Assembly: GCA_024196135.1 (NCBI GenBank)
Contig: JAMQCK010000034.1
Location: 62,001 to 126,000, forward strand
Source: Pleurotus ostreatus/Saccharomyces cerevisiae fusant
Lineage: Eukaryota > Opisthokonta
Direction of reading: 5' to 3'
DNA: 64,000 nt
Numbering within the stretch: the stretch's first letter is position 1; the number at the start of each line of letters is the position of its first letter. Below, piece after piece: positions 21,316 through 33,345 of this stretch. The notes beneath the pieces were generated by a model, which was given only the letters and a program-made list of their open reading frames with translations, was not told the origin of the DNA and did no database searches. A program made the translations under genes and the position numbers.

Positions 21316-22502
21316 TCACAACGCCCTCTGCTTCATGCGCGCGCTGACGGTCCGCAAGTTGGCGTACACCTTGCCAGGTGGCGAGCCGAGGATCAGAGAG
21401 ACAATGGCGTCCTTGGCGACCTTGATGTTGGCGAAGGAGCCGAGGATGTGGATTTTTCTGCGAGCGGTATCAGTGAATCTGTGACGATAGTAAGGACAGA
21501 GGGGGGTAACGTACGTGTCGGCAAGCACGATACGCGTCCGGCTGGCGTTTTCGATCGTGAACTTGGTCTTGCCGTCCTGGCCTGCTATGCGGCCTGAGGG
21601 AGATGTCGTTAGCATCAGCTCGATCACATCTTCCACCGTGACAAGATCGCAAGAAAGAGAGCTGAACCCACCAATCGCGCGCGACAGATGATCCCCCTGC
21701 AGCGTCTTGACGTCCTTGATCTCGAACGAGTCGAGGTAGAGGTCGTCCATGCGGAGGAGCGCGATCGCGTCCTGGACGTCGAAGCCGAGGGCGAAGGCCT
21801 TGACGAAGTCGGCGCCCTTTTGAATGGCGCCGATGTCTTTTGTGTGTTCGGAGGTCTGTGGGGAGGGGAGAAGAGAGTAAAGAGGGGAGAGGTAAGGGAG
21901 GGAGGGGGTGAGAGGGGGGGGAGGGGAAGAGATGGTGAGTAAAGGTAGCGCAATCGTTAAGGCTCGACCACTCACCCGCATCTCCACGCATCGCCGCTGC
22001 ACGTTCATGCGCACTTGGAGGCCGAGGAGCTCCGTCATGGGTCCGAAGATGTTGATCCATTCGCGCTTGAGGGGGGACATGCGGTGTGGGGGAATGGGGA
22101 TGCGGCGCGACTCGGATTTCAAGCGTGATTGGCCGGCGTTGGCGGGGAGGGCGGGGAATGAGGGGGCTGAGAGGAGATACAAGGGAGACGGGTATGCCAA
22201 GGAAGGGCGTTGGGGGAAGGAAAGGGACGAGAGGCAGTGAGTATATCGCACAGAATGAATGGAGGGGAAGTGTCTGTCAGTCCTCTGATTAGATTGACTG
22301 AAGAATCTTTCGTACCTTCAATCTGCGGTCCCTCTTGCTCCTCCATCTCCTCGTCAGCGTCCTCCATTGGCGACTCGTCCCCCGAGTCGCGCATCTCAGT
22401 GTCCTCCGCGATCCTGGCCTTATTCTTGGGTACTGCCGCCTGATTCTTCAGAGTCGAGGGACCCGCGGGGGACTCGGGGGTAGTGACGTGCGTGGCGACC
22501 AT
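21316..22502 (-). CDS. PNO1: Pre-rRNA processing KH protein Pno1 (Dim2)
   Basis: Partner of the nuclease Nob1 in 18S rRNA 3'-end maturation and 40S assembly. Five exons (22502-22316, 22166-21976, 21855-21672, 21593-21515, 21457-21316) encode 260 residues. The N-terminal ~60 residues are acidic. The conserved body has SRLKSESRRIPIPPHRMSPL, EWINIFGPMTELLGLQVRMN, the KH core GRIAGQDGKTKFTIENASRT, KIHILGSFANIKVAKDAIVS and the ending L-GSPPGKVYANLRTVSARMK. The first intron is 149 bases and the second 120, longer than usual here. An upstream in-frame ATG at 22598 exists, but the Ala/Thr-rich start at 22502 fits family lengths better. Confidence 0.95.
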
Positions 22503-23103
22503 GACGGTGGGATAACAGCGTGAATAGATTGGTTGGAAGTACGCGCGACGGTGAGGGGAATGTGTGATGAAGCTCGAGGCGGGGAATGAGGGTAGCAAAA
22601 TGATTGATCTTGGACGATCGGATCGGTTGAAATGGGCCGGATGCCGAAGCTGGACTTACAATTGGCCTTGGTCCTAAACCGGTCCCAAGGTTGGGTCACT
22701 GTCTCATCTGTGTGCTGCGGGACCTAGTCCGCCCTTTTGCTTCATTGATTTGACTGATGTGGGCGCGTCTCAGTGAGGCTCCTTATGCCTCCCGCTAGCG
22801 GTTGGACTTTGTCTGTTACACACTTGCTCTTGTGCTTGGTGGACCGAACTCGGGCTCAGACGAATGAAAGGGTACAACAGCAGGCGATAAATAGCCCAAT
22901 AAATAGTACCGAAGCCATACACCCAATATAAATAAACCGTAGTACAGCGTAGCGGGAGACAGCAGTGAAGCGGCCTCCCTCATCGGTGGTGCTGTTGGTA
23001 CAGACACGAGATGCCCTGCGGCGTACACTTCGTCGAAACGATAGTACAGTGCGGTTACACCTGATAGTACATCGCAGTGCAGGTCGACAGGATGTCGATG
23101 CAC
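22503..23103. other. Intergenic between PNO1 and the DPBB gene
   Basis: About 600 bases between two minus-strand genes: PNO1 upstream region and 3' end of the secreted DPBB gene. No gene supported. Confidence 0.4.
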
Positions 23104-23657
23104 TTAGACGAAGTGCCAGTCGACGTCGATGTTGCCCTCGCCGAGCGCGGCGAGCTGCGAGAACGCGGTGCTCGAAAGGTCGAGGCCGTTGGCGGCGCAG
23201 CCAGGGCAAAGGTCGGCCACGGTGACGGTGACAGACTTGCCGGCGTCTGAGGATGATGGTCAGCGTCGAGTGAGATGGGAGTGCGTTGGAGTGGGGTGAG
23301 TTCGAATCTGACAGAGAGACTTACGCGTCGCAACGAGCTGCTTGCCGCCTGAAGTGGTGTTAGCCTCTACGCAGTACTGCGACGGAAAGCAGGACTTACA
23401 GTTAGCACCAGAGAGGTACTGGTCGGCAGAGAGGGCGACGATCATGTCCGTGTTCTGCAGGACGTTACCGCAGGCGCCGTAGCCGCCGTTCGGGTCGTAG
23501 TAGGTGGCTAGCAAATTCGTCAGCCCAACGCCCCCTTCTCCACTGTAAGCATTGTCGACTCACCCCGACCGAGGTTACGCGCCTCAAGGACACGGGTGGG
23601 CGCGGCGAACGCGGCACCGGAGAGAGTAAGGAAGGCGACAGCGAGCTTGGCGAACAT
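23104..23657 (-). CDS. Small secreted double-psi beta-barrel (RlpA/barwin-like) protein
   Basis: Four exons (23657-23564, 23507-23400, 23348-23325, 23246-23104) give 122 residues. A signal peptide (about 1-18, ending Ala-Phe-Ala-Ala-Pro) and a short propeptide precede the barrel. Barrel motifs: GRATYYDPNGGYGACGN, then VTVTVADLCPGCAANGLDLS with the conserved Asp, and the end LGEGNIDVDWHFV, typical of fungal RlpA-like/expansin-like proteins. Four cysteines can form two disulphides. Exon 3 has only 24 bases. Fungal proteins of this type are abundant in fruit bodies and culture fluid; some bind plant or fungal wall polymers, but none here can be assigned enzyme activity. A TATATAAG box lies about 140 bases upstream. 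Confidence 0.92.
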
Positions 23658-23793
23658 CGTGAATGTGTTGTGTTGAGGTAAAGGGTGAAGGAAAGTGAGG
23701 AGCGGGTGTGCGGCTCGAAAGGGCTACTTGAGGAAAGTGAAAAGTAGGAGAGAAGCTGAAGTTGATGAGGAAACTGAGGGCGAATGCTGCCCT

Positions 23794-23803
23794 CCTTATA
23801 TAC
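23794..23803 (-). promoter_or_regulatory. TATA box of the DPBB secreted-protein gene
   Basis: GTATATAAGG on the minus strand, about 140 bases before the start codon, the same spacing as in the left-edge secreted gene. Confidence 0.5.
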
Positions 23804-24876
23804 CCGCCCATACCCCCACCTTACTCACCTCACTTACCTTCACGGTGAATTGGACCCGACCTTTCCGGCAGCGAAACCTACGTGAGGAGGGTCACGCACC
23901 GTAGCGGGACGTGCCCGCTGCGCAGAGGACGAATACGGCAAAGTCAAACCTCGCCCCCCGCTACTCAAAGCAGCCCCCGCAGGTGCGCACCGTATGCACC
24001 CCGCACGCGCCGGCCTCGGGCGTCCCCCGGCGCTTGCAAGGTCGACCTTCCGGATTTGTCGGACGCGCTATTGTGACAGGGTCGGGATGTCTGGGCTAGC
24101 AGGCAGTGCATTGTCAGGTCGGTAACGCGATGCGTCCAGCGGTAGCACTACGCGACAGCCGTTTGAGCTTACGGGCTACTGACGCGATGCTCGTGGATTG
24201 TGCACGCATTTTCGCGGATTGTGCGCCCATCCTCGTACGATCTGTGTATATCGATCAGTAGCGTGCAATGGGAGGCGAGCCTGACGCACGGGGAGGGCAA
24301 TTTTGCGAGGCACAGGGAGGTGCGGGCACATACCTCGAATTGTGTGCGCGTACCGTGTATTGAATCAGGTTTGTCGAGCGGCGGTTTCCGAAACGGATGA
24401 GCCTCGTCGGCAGTCACAAGCGAGGTGACAATAGTACGGCAGCTTCCCGAGGCAGATGTTGGTCGACGAAAAGCCATGACTGGCCCGGAATGCCATGAGC
24501 AAGCTGAGATGCCAGGAGCGGCCGCGTGTCGACATGACGAGGAGCTATTCAGCCGCGGCAGCTAGGCGCTAGGGTTTCGCAAAGAGAGGCTAGACTGATG
24601 AGGGGATCCTTACCCATCGACTTACAATGAACTTGGCGTACAACATGCAACGGTCTCACCCAGGTCTGCGCAAGCTTGGCAAGCTTCGCAAGCTTAGAAT
24701 GTGTGTTTATAGGACTGGAGGTTGAGCTCCACGATGTCCCGCCTAGCGCCCAGCGTTGGATCAAGGAAACAATCCTGCCCGTAGATATACATCTTCAAGG
24801 GAGTGTCACGTCAAGGAATGGACTGTAACGGTTGACCTGGGACTCACTAAGTACTCGTGTCCCAATTATGGCGATC
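23804..24876. other. Gene-poor intergenic stretch
   Basis: About 1.1 kb between the DPBB gene's TATA box and the ADGF 3' end. It contains a small direct repeat in which AAGCTT recurs three times at 9-base spacing (24671-24695). No open frame with credible coding character and no RNA gene were recognised. Confidence 0.4.
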
Positions 24877-27066
24877 TCACACGCCCGCCTCCTGCCCGTA
24901 CTTCTCGACAATCATGTCTATGTATGCGTCCCATCTGCGCTGCCAAGACATGAGCGCAACCACTTTTTCCTCATCGGCGAGGCAGGAAAACTATGTAGAT
25001 ATCGTTAGCGACGCTGGCGACCTTACAGCTCCTACATTCACCTTGATGCTGTCCTTCGCCAGCTCACCCAATGTAATCAGGCCGTTCTGCTCGCTCGCCG
25101 CCAGAACCTATTGCTCGGCGTAAGCATTGAAAAGTACTATTGACTATATGGCTGTCGGCGAACGTACCTGGAAGTAATCATACGTGAGACCCATGTTGCC
25201 AAAGACAGCGGGGTCGTCGCTGCACAGCGCGACTGGCAGCCCATTGTTGATCATGATGGGGAGCGGGTGCATGGGCATCGACGAGGTCAAGCGCTGGTCA
25301 CATGTGAGTAATGAGGCCACGTCCATCGAATACATAGGAACCTACCAGCACCTCGTTCGATATAGGGCAAACCTCGATGCAGATTTGTCGCTCGCGGCAT
25401 ATTTCCATGATTTTCGGGTGCTTGACGATTGAGAAGCTGTGCGCCAGCTAGTTGAGAAAACATCGTTTTGTTATAGAATATGAAGCGTACCCATGTCCGA
25501 TGCGCTTCGTCCCCAGAAGCACCGCGTCGTACAAATTATCATCCGGCTCTGATCCGTCTCCAAGCGTCTCCCCAGCATGGAAGATGAACGGGATGCGCTG
25601 GTCTTCCGGCAACCCTGCCGCCTCTTGCATAGCGGGGAATCTCAGGAGCACTTCAGCGTAGTACTTGAGAGGATGTAGCACGTTCTCGTCGCCGACGAGA
25701 TCGAAGCCTACGTCGAAGTAAAGATTTGTATGGAAAGCATCGGTAGAGGATGACTCACCGGCAATTAGATGCGGGAACTCCTTTTTGAGGGCGATGCAGT
25801 CCTGCAGGTACCACTCGAGTTCTTCAGGGGTGATGAAGCGTACAGTGGAATATATGATCTGGCGTATGTCATTGTATCGGCAGGTTAATTTCGACGAAAG
25901 ATATGCAGCGTACCTTTGCTCCTACGAAGTCATTACCTTGTTGCATGGAGTACTCCTTGACCTCGCTGAGGATTCTATCGAAGACAACAAGCCAATCACG
26001 ATGCGGGATATTCTCTAGCCCATCTGCGCCGGTCATGAATCTGTCAAGGGTAAGCAAGGGGGTTATATAGGGTCAAGAAATAGCACCTAGCAAGGAAGTT
26101 GATGCGAGGCTCGACGTATGATATGCCGTCCTCAGCCGAGGTGAGCAGGGATTTCCGTATATATTTCTCGAAGATGGGCATATGATAGATGATGCCCTGG
26201 GTACCGGCGTCAGCAATTTGACCTCGAGTCTCAATTATGTGCTTACATGGGTAGCACGGAACGTCGTCATGAATTTCTGCCATATCTACAGAGAAAGTGT
26301 CAGCGACCACGCGGGAGGCACTAACTCGTGCTTTCGATGGAAGAACGGGGACCTTCGTCAGGGTGTTGTGTGTGCCATACGCTTCGGATGGGTTGATCAT
26401 CATGGTACGCAAAGCCCACTTATCGAAGCCCGCGGGGCCTCCGTTAACGAAATTATCCCGTGCAGAGACGATGGGAACCCATGATTCCGCAGGAGCTTCT
26501 TCCAGGCTGGCGTAGATCGTGGAGTCTGACTGAGGGATGACGGCGAATTGCGGCACATTGGACGTCAGGGTAGCGGGGTCCAGAGAGCGGGTGATACGTA
26601 TGTGCATCCCAGGAGTCTCTATCGCATATTGCAAGAGGATGTTTACATCGACCGTCGCATCGAGATGCGCGTGAAGTAGTCCGCCCTTCGGCATCTAGAC
26701 GAGAGTCAGCGCTCATTCATGTGCGCCTATTTGTAGGAAAACACCTTTTGTAGGATTTCGAACAGCGTAGTTTGTTCAATAATCTTCTTTCCTGAAGATG
26801 GGGCTTGTTACACGTTCTATGACGACGCAAAAGGTATATATACCTGTCAGAAATTCCATACCAGGGAAAGGATGAGGAATCGCTTCATGAGGAGCTGCCC
26901 ATATCCCTTCTGCTTCTTTCTTGCGGATGGCCCGAATGATTTTCTCAGCCTTCTGCTCCGCTGAAGATATAGGAGGGCGCTGGGAGTCCCTCCTCAGGCT
27001 CCTATCTGAGGCTATCAACGCCTGTCTTGCTGCTTGCCATTCTGCGACCAGGTCGGATGGCGCCAT
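24877..27066 (-). CDS. Adenosine deaminase-related growth factor (ADGF/ADA2-type) deaminase
   Basis: Zinc hydrolase of the metal-dependent deaminase superfamily, converting adenosine (or a related purine) to inosine. Twelve exons (27066-26844, 26791-26745, 26694-26326, 26285-26247, 26196-26087, 26040-25914, 25858-25759, 25707-25491, 25436-25346, 25293-25168, 25107-25042, 24990-24877) give 542 residues. Zinc and catalytic motifs are intact: MPKGGLLHAHLDATVD (HxH), FIFHAGETLGDG, KRIGHGFSIVKHP, CPISNEV and LCSDDPAVFG. The SxHAGE and SDDP spacing is that of ADGF/CECR1 rather than classical ADA. Animal ADGFs are secreted, yet here the N-terminus (MAPSDLVAEWQAARQALIAS) lacks a signal peptide, suggesting a cytosolic enzyme. 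Exon 9's acceptor is chosen from three AGs by reading frame and homology. Confidence 0.92.
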
Positions 27067-27427
27067 GATGGCAGCGGATGAAGGACATCTCCACACGGTC
27101 GCACCGCCAGAGGTCCCGCGGCCCGTGCGGGAACTGCCGAGGCATTCACCGAGATATCAGCAATATCATAGTTCGTTACCTCGTATGCAGGACGTGCTGG
27201 GAGGGAGTTCGTCATTGTGGACCTTGCTTTCCATTATCAGACGTGATGATGATTGCAGACAAACTGCAAGTCCAAGAAACGCGCGGCGTTATGGACGCGG
27301 CGATTCCCACGCTCAGGTGGTTGATCTTCGCAGGTCAACGGGTCACTTACAACCTTCTGCTCAGTGTGGAGTTACGCAGAGAATATGAGTACAGACATGA
27401 TAGAACGATACATGACACAACGATATG
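27067..27427. other. Intergenic between ADGF and YMR1
   Basis: About 360 bases, both neighbours on the minus strand. Promoter of the deaminase and 3' flank of YMR1. Nothing else seen. Confidence 0.4.
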
Positions 27428-30408
27428 CTATCCTAGACCTACCCCCAAAGGATCAATGTCCTTCTCCGGTTTGGCCTCCGGTTCGACCTTCGTAGGTTGC
27501 GGCTTATCCTCGATTGTCAAAGAGTCAAAGCTGAATGGTGCCCGCACAGTCGAGGCTACTGGAGAGGGTGCCGTAGAGGACGCTGAGGTCGACGGAACGA
27601 CGTAAGATGCCGACAAAGGCTCTACCGATGGTGTCGCCTCAGTCGCCCAAGGTGAAGCCGCAGGTTGCGTCGACGGAGGCGTAGGGGACGACAACGATCT
27701 TGAGAGCCGTCCCACCGGGGCATCCAGCAACCGCGCCTTCGGCGTCGACTCTTCATCGACCCGCCACGGGTTCTCGAAGATGGACGGAATCTTCGGCGAC
27801 GCCGGCGTGGTAGTCGCCCACGGGTTCGTGTTCACCGGCGGGACGGGCGCAGTGCTCGGCGACCACGACGCCGTCATCGCAGGGTTCGACGACGTCGACT
27901 CCTCAGCCTCGTCTGGCCACGTACCCGCACCCAGTGGACGCCCAGTCAGCTCGGCCTCCTTCGGCGTCTGCGCGGAGCCCTCTTTCCCGGCGTTCGCGTT
28001 GTACGCCTCCTGCACAGCCGACAGCGCCGCGGTCGCATTTGACGACAGGCGGCCCCACATCGACTTCATGCCCCCGCTCAGATCCGCTGCTCGAATGCCT
28101 TGTCGTCCCTGCCCTTGACTCGTTGGCTTCAGCGAGAAGTTCGACCCAGTGTTGCCAAACGGCCGGAAACTCTCCGCTGTCGAGATTGGGCGCTGCTGGG
28201 CGGGCAATGGGTCGGGCGTGCGCGAGCGCGGAGTAGGCGATGTCGCGCGAGGATCAAGACTGACCGCTGAACGCGAGGGCGAGGGGGGCAGCGGCACCTT
28301 GGACGGCGTCGCAATGCGCAGCACCGGATCCTCCTCAACGCTTTCTACCGGCCCCACGACCTCCGCCCCCTTCGCCTGCTCGACCACGATCCGCCCGTTC
28401 ATCTCCTCGTCAGACCGCCCGTATAACTCATGCCAAAACCGCACGTCCTTTGGATTCGGGAACAACACCCCCATATCCCGCCCCTTCGGATCGTCCAACG
28501 TCGGGTCGTACGTCGGATTCGTGTTCTTCTCCATCTCCTCCGGCGAGTTCATGAAGTCCCACACGCTCACCGAGCGCTCGCACGGCGGCGCGCCCAGTTC
28601 CTCGTGCACCGTCCTTCTCTCGCGCTCTGAGTTGAAGAGGAACGTGCCGAACTGGCAGGAGTAGAGGTGGTAGTAGATCTGGTGCAGGAAGCGCTGATTG
28701 AATTCGAAGCGGTCGGGGAACTGCCGTTGGATCTGCCGGACAGTCTCTAGGAATTGGTGGAAGACGGGGCTGGTCTCCTTGAGGTGGCTCTGCGAGGCAA
28801 AGCGGTTTTGCACGGAGGCGAAGAAGGCCTGGGCAGCTTCGGCGCCAGTTGGGTTGTTGACGGGCTCTGGTGTTGATACGAAGAACTTGTCCGATGATAG
28901 GTGCCCACAGCGATCCAGGAACTTGTGGCCGAAGGAAACCCAGTCCTTCTCGATGAGGACCTCGAAGCCCTTGATCGTCCGGTAGTACGGGTCTAAGCAG
29001 AGCTGCGCCAGGGATGAAAGCTGTGAAGTACGATCCCACCCGTCGGAGCAATGTACGAGAACATGCGAGTTGTTGACATGCACATTCCGAGCGACCAGAA
29101 CGACGCCTTCCAGGATCGCAGATATATGCCGTAGCCATCCCGATCGTCGTAGAGCTTGCCGGTCTAAGACTGCCAGTCGTGGTAGGGAGTCCTGCAGGTC
29201 ATTGTTGATGCTAGCGAGAAGCATATCAGCCTCTCGCAGAGCTTCCACCACTTTGCCTAGGGACTCCCGCATCGTATGAATGTGGTCAATTCCGAGGTAC
29301 GCCTTGCGAGCGTCCTTATAGTGGTCCATGTTCTCCGTCCCAGCGCCCTTTGCCGTGTTAGCGACAGCATTCGTGGTCGGACGGGCATCGATGATCATGT
29401 TCGTAGACTGGGCGCCGTATATGGAACCACTAGCCACCCGAGCATCGGGCGCGATATGTGAATGGAATGCGGCCTCAACGAGCTTCTCGTCCTGGATGGA
29501 TCGATTCTGTGTGATGCCGACCATAGGTTGAGAAGACCTAGTGATGGATCCCTGGGGCGCACACGTCAGTGGGCCGTACTCGTTGCTGCACACGCTACAC
29601 GCACATAGTTCGCCCAATGCAGATACGTCAGCACCGGTATTCGAGCCTTGCTCCTGTACTTCGAGGCATACTGCAGCGTCGCGTCGCTGATTCGCGTTGG
29701 AACCACCATGCGGGCAGGGTAAGTGGGGCAGAACTAGAGGCGCTGAACAGCATCGATAAGCGGCAGACGCACGGCAGCACAGGCGCCGCACCGAGTAGTC
29801 TTTGTTGATGTCAGTGAAGCGCCAGGCCTTTGAGCGCGTACCGACCCCCATGCGACCGAATTCTGCGCGCGGGGAGTATATCGACCAGCCATCGGAGGTG
29901 GGGAAGGGTGGGTTGGGGGTGTAGAAGAAGGCGTAGAGCTGGGTGACAGAGGCTGGAGGCAAATGTCAATGCACTGAGCAGAACGCATGTACCATGGCAA
30001 CGCACTGGCTACTGTGAGCTCCTTCACGCTCTCGAAGACATCTGTCGCGCTCTTGTCGCCGTCGAACGCGAGGGAGAACGTCTCAAAGGTGCGTTGATGG
30101 AAGGTCAATGGACATTGTCCACTGATCGTCTGAGGGAGCTTCGTGACGAGGGATATAAGTGGGTAGGGTATCTATATCTGTTTCAGCCATTCCATCCATA
30201 TAACCTTGATATCTGGGCACTTACCCACAGTTCCTTCTGTTCCGCGTCGTCGAAATGGAAGATGAGATGATGCGCTGTGAGATGGACCGTCCCCTTCGAG
30301 GTAACCCCATTGCGGATGCAGGCAACATCGCTGACCTGTTCATCGCTTTCAGTAGTAACTCATGGGCTTCAGTTGCTCCGCTACCTTTGTCACTCTTATG
30401 GCGTCCAT
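27428..30408 (-). CDS. YMR1: Myotubularin-family phosphoinositide 3-phosphatase
   Basis: Removes the 3-phosphate from PI3P (and PI(3,5)P2) on endosomes and vacuole. Six exons (30408-30385, 30335-30225, 30171-30006, 29952-29792, 29733-29605, 29551-27428) give 904 residues. An N-terminal GRAM/PH-like segment (KVSDVACIRNGVTSKGTVHL) is followed by the phosphatase domain with TRSSQPMVGITQNRSIQDEK and the catalytic loop VLVHCSDGWDRTSQLSSLAQ, with all active-site residues (Cys, two Asp, Arg), so this is an active and not a pseudophosphatase. About 300 C-terminal residues are Ser/Pro/Thr-rich and look disordered, much longer than in yeast Ymr1, with no FYVE domain. The first coding exon is only 24 bases. 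Confidence 0.95.
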
Positions 30409-31143
30409 CTAGCCGTCGAGTACGCGCTCAAGCCGCCTCATCAGCGATCGACGCGTGTTTCCCACGACCGGGCTCTGCCATTGTTCAACTTTCGGCGTAC
30501 CAATTCTGCCTCTTCTGTGCAGCACTCCAGCTCAGTTCAGCTAGGCAAGTTCTGCACGCATCTTGATGCATCCACTGGAAGTAGTAGCGGAGCAGCAAGA
30601 TCCTGAGGTCAAGGTTGAAGGTTGAATTGTCTTCAATGAAGGCTAGACGAGGCGCTTGGCAAGGGACTGGCGAACACCGCCGATAGATATCTCAAGCAAA
30701 TCGGGAGGATTGATACAAATGCACAAAGACCTTGGTCAAGACCCTCACAGCTGTGGCGAACCATCACGAACGCCGGAACAGAGGAGTCAAACAAGACGGG
30801 CTAGCCGTGCGAAACCTGCTCGGATACACCCGAACCTGCTCTGGACCGCGGTCCACACGTGCCGGTGTGGGTCCAAAAGACCATCGCCTTGTCGACGCCC
30901 GACCTCGATTCACAGGCTGGGTCGTGCTCGCAATCTCGCCTCCATCAAGCGCGTCTATGCATCCCGAATCCTAGACCCGCTTCGGGAAGAGGCGGGGAAG
31001 GAGGTGGGGGTGGGGGAGTATATAATGAAAGAAGCAGGCCCCTTGCTTCTCCATCGCAGAGCCAGTTCCGCACTCGCACCCATCCGCACCAACACACCCT
31101 TCGAGCTTTAGCTCTAAACCACCCCACCAACCACCCATCCACA
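30409..31143. other. Divergent intergenic with the microprotein promoter
   Basis: About 735 bases. The right end has a promoter block shared with the second microprotein gene. The left part shows open frames without support. Confidence 0.4.
30981..31025 (+). promoter_or_regulatory. Conserved promoter block and TATA box of microprotein copy 1
   Basis: A 21-base block (30981-31001) is identical to 53829-53809 on the minus strand upstream of the paralogous gene. A G-rich run and a TATATAA box (31019-31025) follow; the string GGGGGAGTATATAAT is the same in both promoters. Confidence 0.65.
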
Positions 31144-31436
31144 ATGCTAGGCCACAGCCTCACCTCCACCTGGGCTAATGCCTTCGCCGGCCGCGCTCGG
31201 GTATGTGGCAATCCACTTTCGGTGCCACCAACTTCCTGACCACCTCCCTGCAGTCATTTGGCGTCTGGGTCACCCTCGAATCCCTCATCGCAGGCGGCAT
31301 CTTCGCCATGTACGGCCGCTCGACGTGAGTTGCTGCCTTCGCTTTTACGCGCCAGCAAAGTGCTGACCGGATCTTCAGTATGCAAGCTGCTCGGCTACGT
31401 GCCTCTGAGCGCATCGCAAACTCTTCCCGGCATTGA
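31144..31436 (+). CDS. Single-span membrane microprotein, copy 1 (unknown family)
   Basis: Three exons (31144-31200, 31254-31324, 31379-31436) encode 61 residues. The start is MLGHSLTSTWANAFAGRAR; the middle SFGVWVTLESLIAGGIFAMY is hydrophobic enough for one membrane span; the tail (MQAARLRASERIANSSRH) is a basic amphipathic helix. The gene at 53.4-53.7 kb on the opposite strand encodes a 63-residue relative with 37 of the first 41 residues identical, the same exon lengths (57 and 71 bases) and the same intron phases. That conservation is the main evidence that this is a real gene. The basic, acid-poor N-terminus would suit a mitochondrial inner-membrane protein, but that is a guess. Confidence 0.82.
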
Positions 31437-31909
31437 TACACCCGATCCATGATACCTGATCATTATGGGCATGGCCCTGTAAATTATTGTACGAACAAGT
31501 CGACCTCTGTATGATATCTTAATGCACGCACCCTTTGGAGATCTCTCTTCGTCTGAACAACCCGTCTGTCCATGCCTGTGCTGAGCGCTGGGCTTTCGCA
31601 AGAGGTTGAAGATTGCAATCGATCATGCATTGCAATGTGGCGATAATATACATTCACTGACCGTACAGTGTCATTTTGTGAGCGACGTAGACTGCTGCCA
31701 ACTACTGAGCGCTGAGGCCCAGTTGACTGCACGAAGTTTGCCCCATGAGCCAGGCAGAGTGACCATACGCCACGAACAAGGTCGTCTCCGCCACAAAGGC
31801 CGTATCGTGGCAACATACACCCTTCCCCGACCACACTTACTCAACTAGTGGTCTCCCCCGCGGCGTACCATGGCAGGAAGCTCAAGGCCACAGAGCACGC
31901 TGAGCGCGT
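31437..31909. other. Convergent 3' region
   Basis: About 470 bases between the microprotein and eIF2B-beta ends. No gene supported. Confidence 0.4.
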
Positions 31910-33345
31910 TCAGAGCTCCGTGTCCTCGTCGTCGTACGTCTCCTTCAAGAGCCTAGATATTGATCAGCCTGAATCCCTGCCCGGATGGTGAATGGTCGCT
32001 CACCGGTAGATGGAGGATGGAGGGTGGTCGCCACTATGATGGAAGGTTGTCAGCAAGCGTCCTCAGTCACAATATTGCTACTCACTCGTTCGTGATGTAC
32101 GCATCCACCATCTCCGGCCGCACGTAATCATAATACGGGTTCACCACATCTACCTTGTCCACCAAGTCACCCTCCTCAAAGCTCAACACCGCGCTTGGGT
32201 CCCCGAAGTCCAGCGCGCCATATTCATGGTACAGATTCCACAGCGGCGTCATCTTGAACTGCCCTGTGCACACGACGACCGGCGTGCTGTGTGCGCGAGC
32301 AGCGGTTGCGGTGAGCAGGCTGCCTGTAACCGCGAACATGCCCCCGTTGGCAAGGATGGCGTGCGCGCCGAGGACGACTTTGTTGACGCGGGACATGAGG
32401 GCGTAAATGGAGGAGTCGGGGACGAGGAAGGTGGAGACGCCGGCGGCAGACAGGGATTCGGCCATCTGGCGGCCGCCGTAGCTGGGAAGAGATGAGTTGA
32501 GTGAGGAGAACGGTCAGAAGGAGTAAGCGTACGATGGGGCAGACTCGGCGACGATCACGGTAAATGTTCTTGAGTGGGATGCTGTTTTGAGAAATGCTTC
32601 GACTGTATGTGACATGCCAATCGTCAACACGATTTCACTGCAAGGTCATCAGCGACGCGCCATAAAGAGCAGAATAACCACGCACTCAGGATGTATATGA
32701 TCCTTTGCATTACGCGAGATATTGTCGTACACCGTCTCCAGCTCATCTAGCACATCCTGGATGGCCTCCATCAACACGGGCTTCAGGCCGCGCGCAAACG
32801 AGTCTGGGTCCTCGGGATCGTTCTCCTTCAGTGTCCCCTTCGTCTCTGACTTCTGCGCAGCCGCTGCTCTCCTAGGCTGCCCCAGCAGCACAAACTTCGA
32901 GATCGTGTACTGATCCTTCGACACCGCATTTGCGGCGGTCCCCTGCGTCGCGGTGCGGTACTCCTCGCGGATGTGGTGCAGAACTTTGCGTACAGTGTTG
33001 CCGACGGAGTGTTCTGAGGAGCATCGTTGTCAGAGATCGAGCGCGCCTCGAAGGGTATGTGGCGCACCTTTTGGTTGCGCGTCTACGAGCCTGCGGCCGA
33101 CGGTCCTGATGATGCGGACGAGCTGCTCGATGTTGTGGAAGCGAGCTTTCGACACGACCTGGCGAAGGAGCCGGACGGTCTCGAGCGCGGCGACACGCGA
33201 TCCGACGACCTGTCTGTACGTCCGATCAGCCTCATTTCGCCACGCTGTGAAGGAGGGGAGCCACTGACCTCCTTCGTAATCTTGAAGCAAGGTTCTCCAC
33301 CTGTCTTTGGATGGACGAGTTCAGTTCTTCGTTCGTAACGTGCAT
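31910..33345 (-). CDS. GCD7: Translation initiation factor eIF2B subunit beta
   Basis: Regulatory subunit of eIF2B, the guanine-nucleotide exchange factor of eIF2, sensing eIF2-alpha phosphorylation. Seven exons (33345-33269, 33213-33068, 33013-32686, 32637-32533, 32481-32086, 32033-32004, 31952-31910) give 374 residues. Typical strings: [60 protein letters not shown] and the C-terminal [20 protein letters not shown], which separates the beta subunit from alpha and delta. One exon has 30 bases. The start is the first ATG that keeps the frame (MHVTNEELN); a further upstream exon cannot be fully excluded. Confidence 0.94.

Noticed and set aside
23290..23320. tRNA-like T-arm sequence (GAGTTCGAATC)
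   Set aside because: Lies in an intron of the DPBB gene, and no acceptor stem, D-arm or anticodon arm can be formed around it. No tRNA was found elsewhere by eye.
24671..24695. Triple AAGCTT repeat as a regulatory or recombination site
   Set aside because: Only three short units without further structure; too small to support a function.
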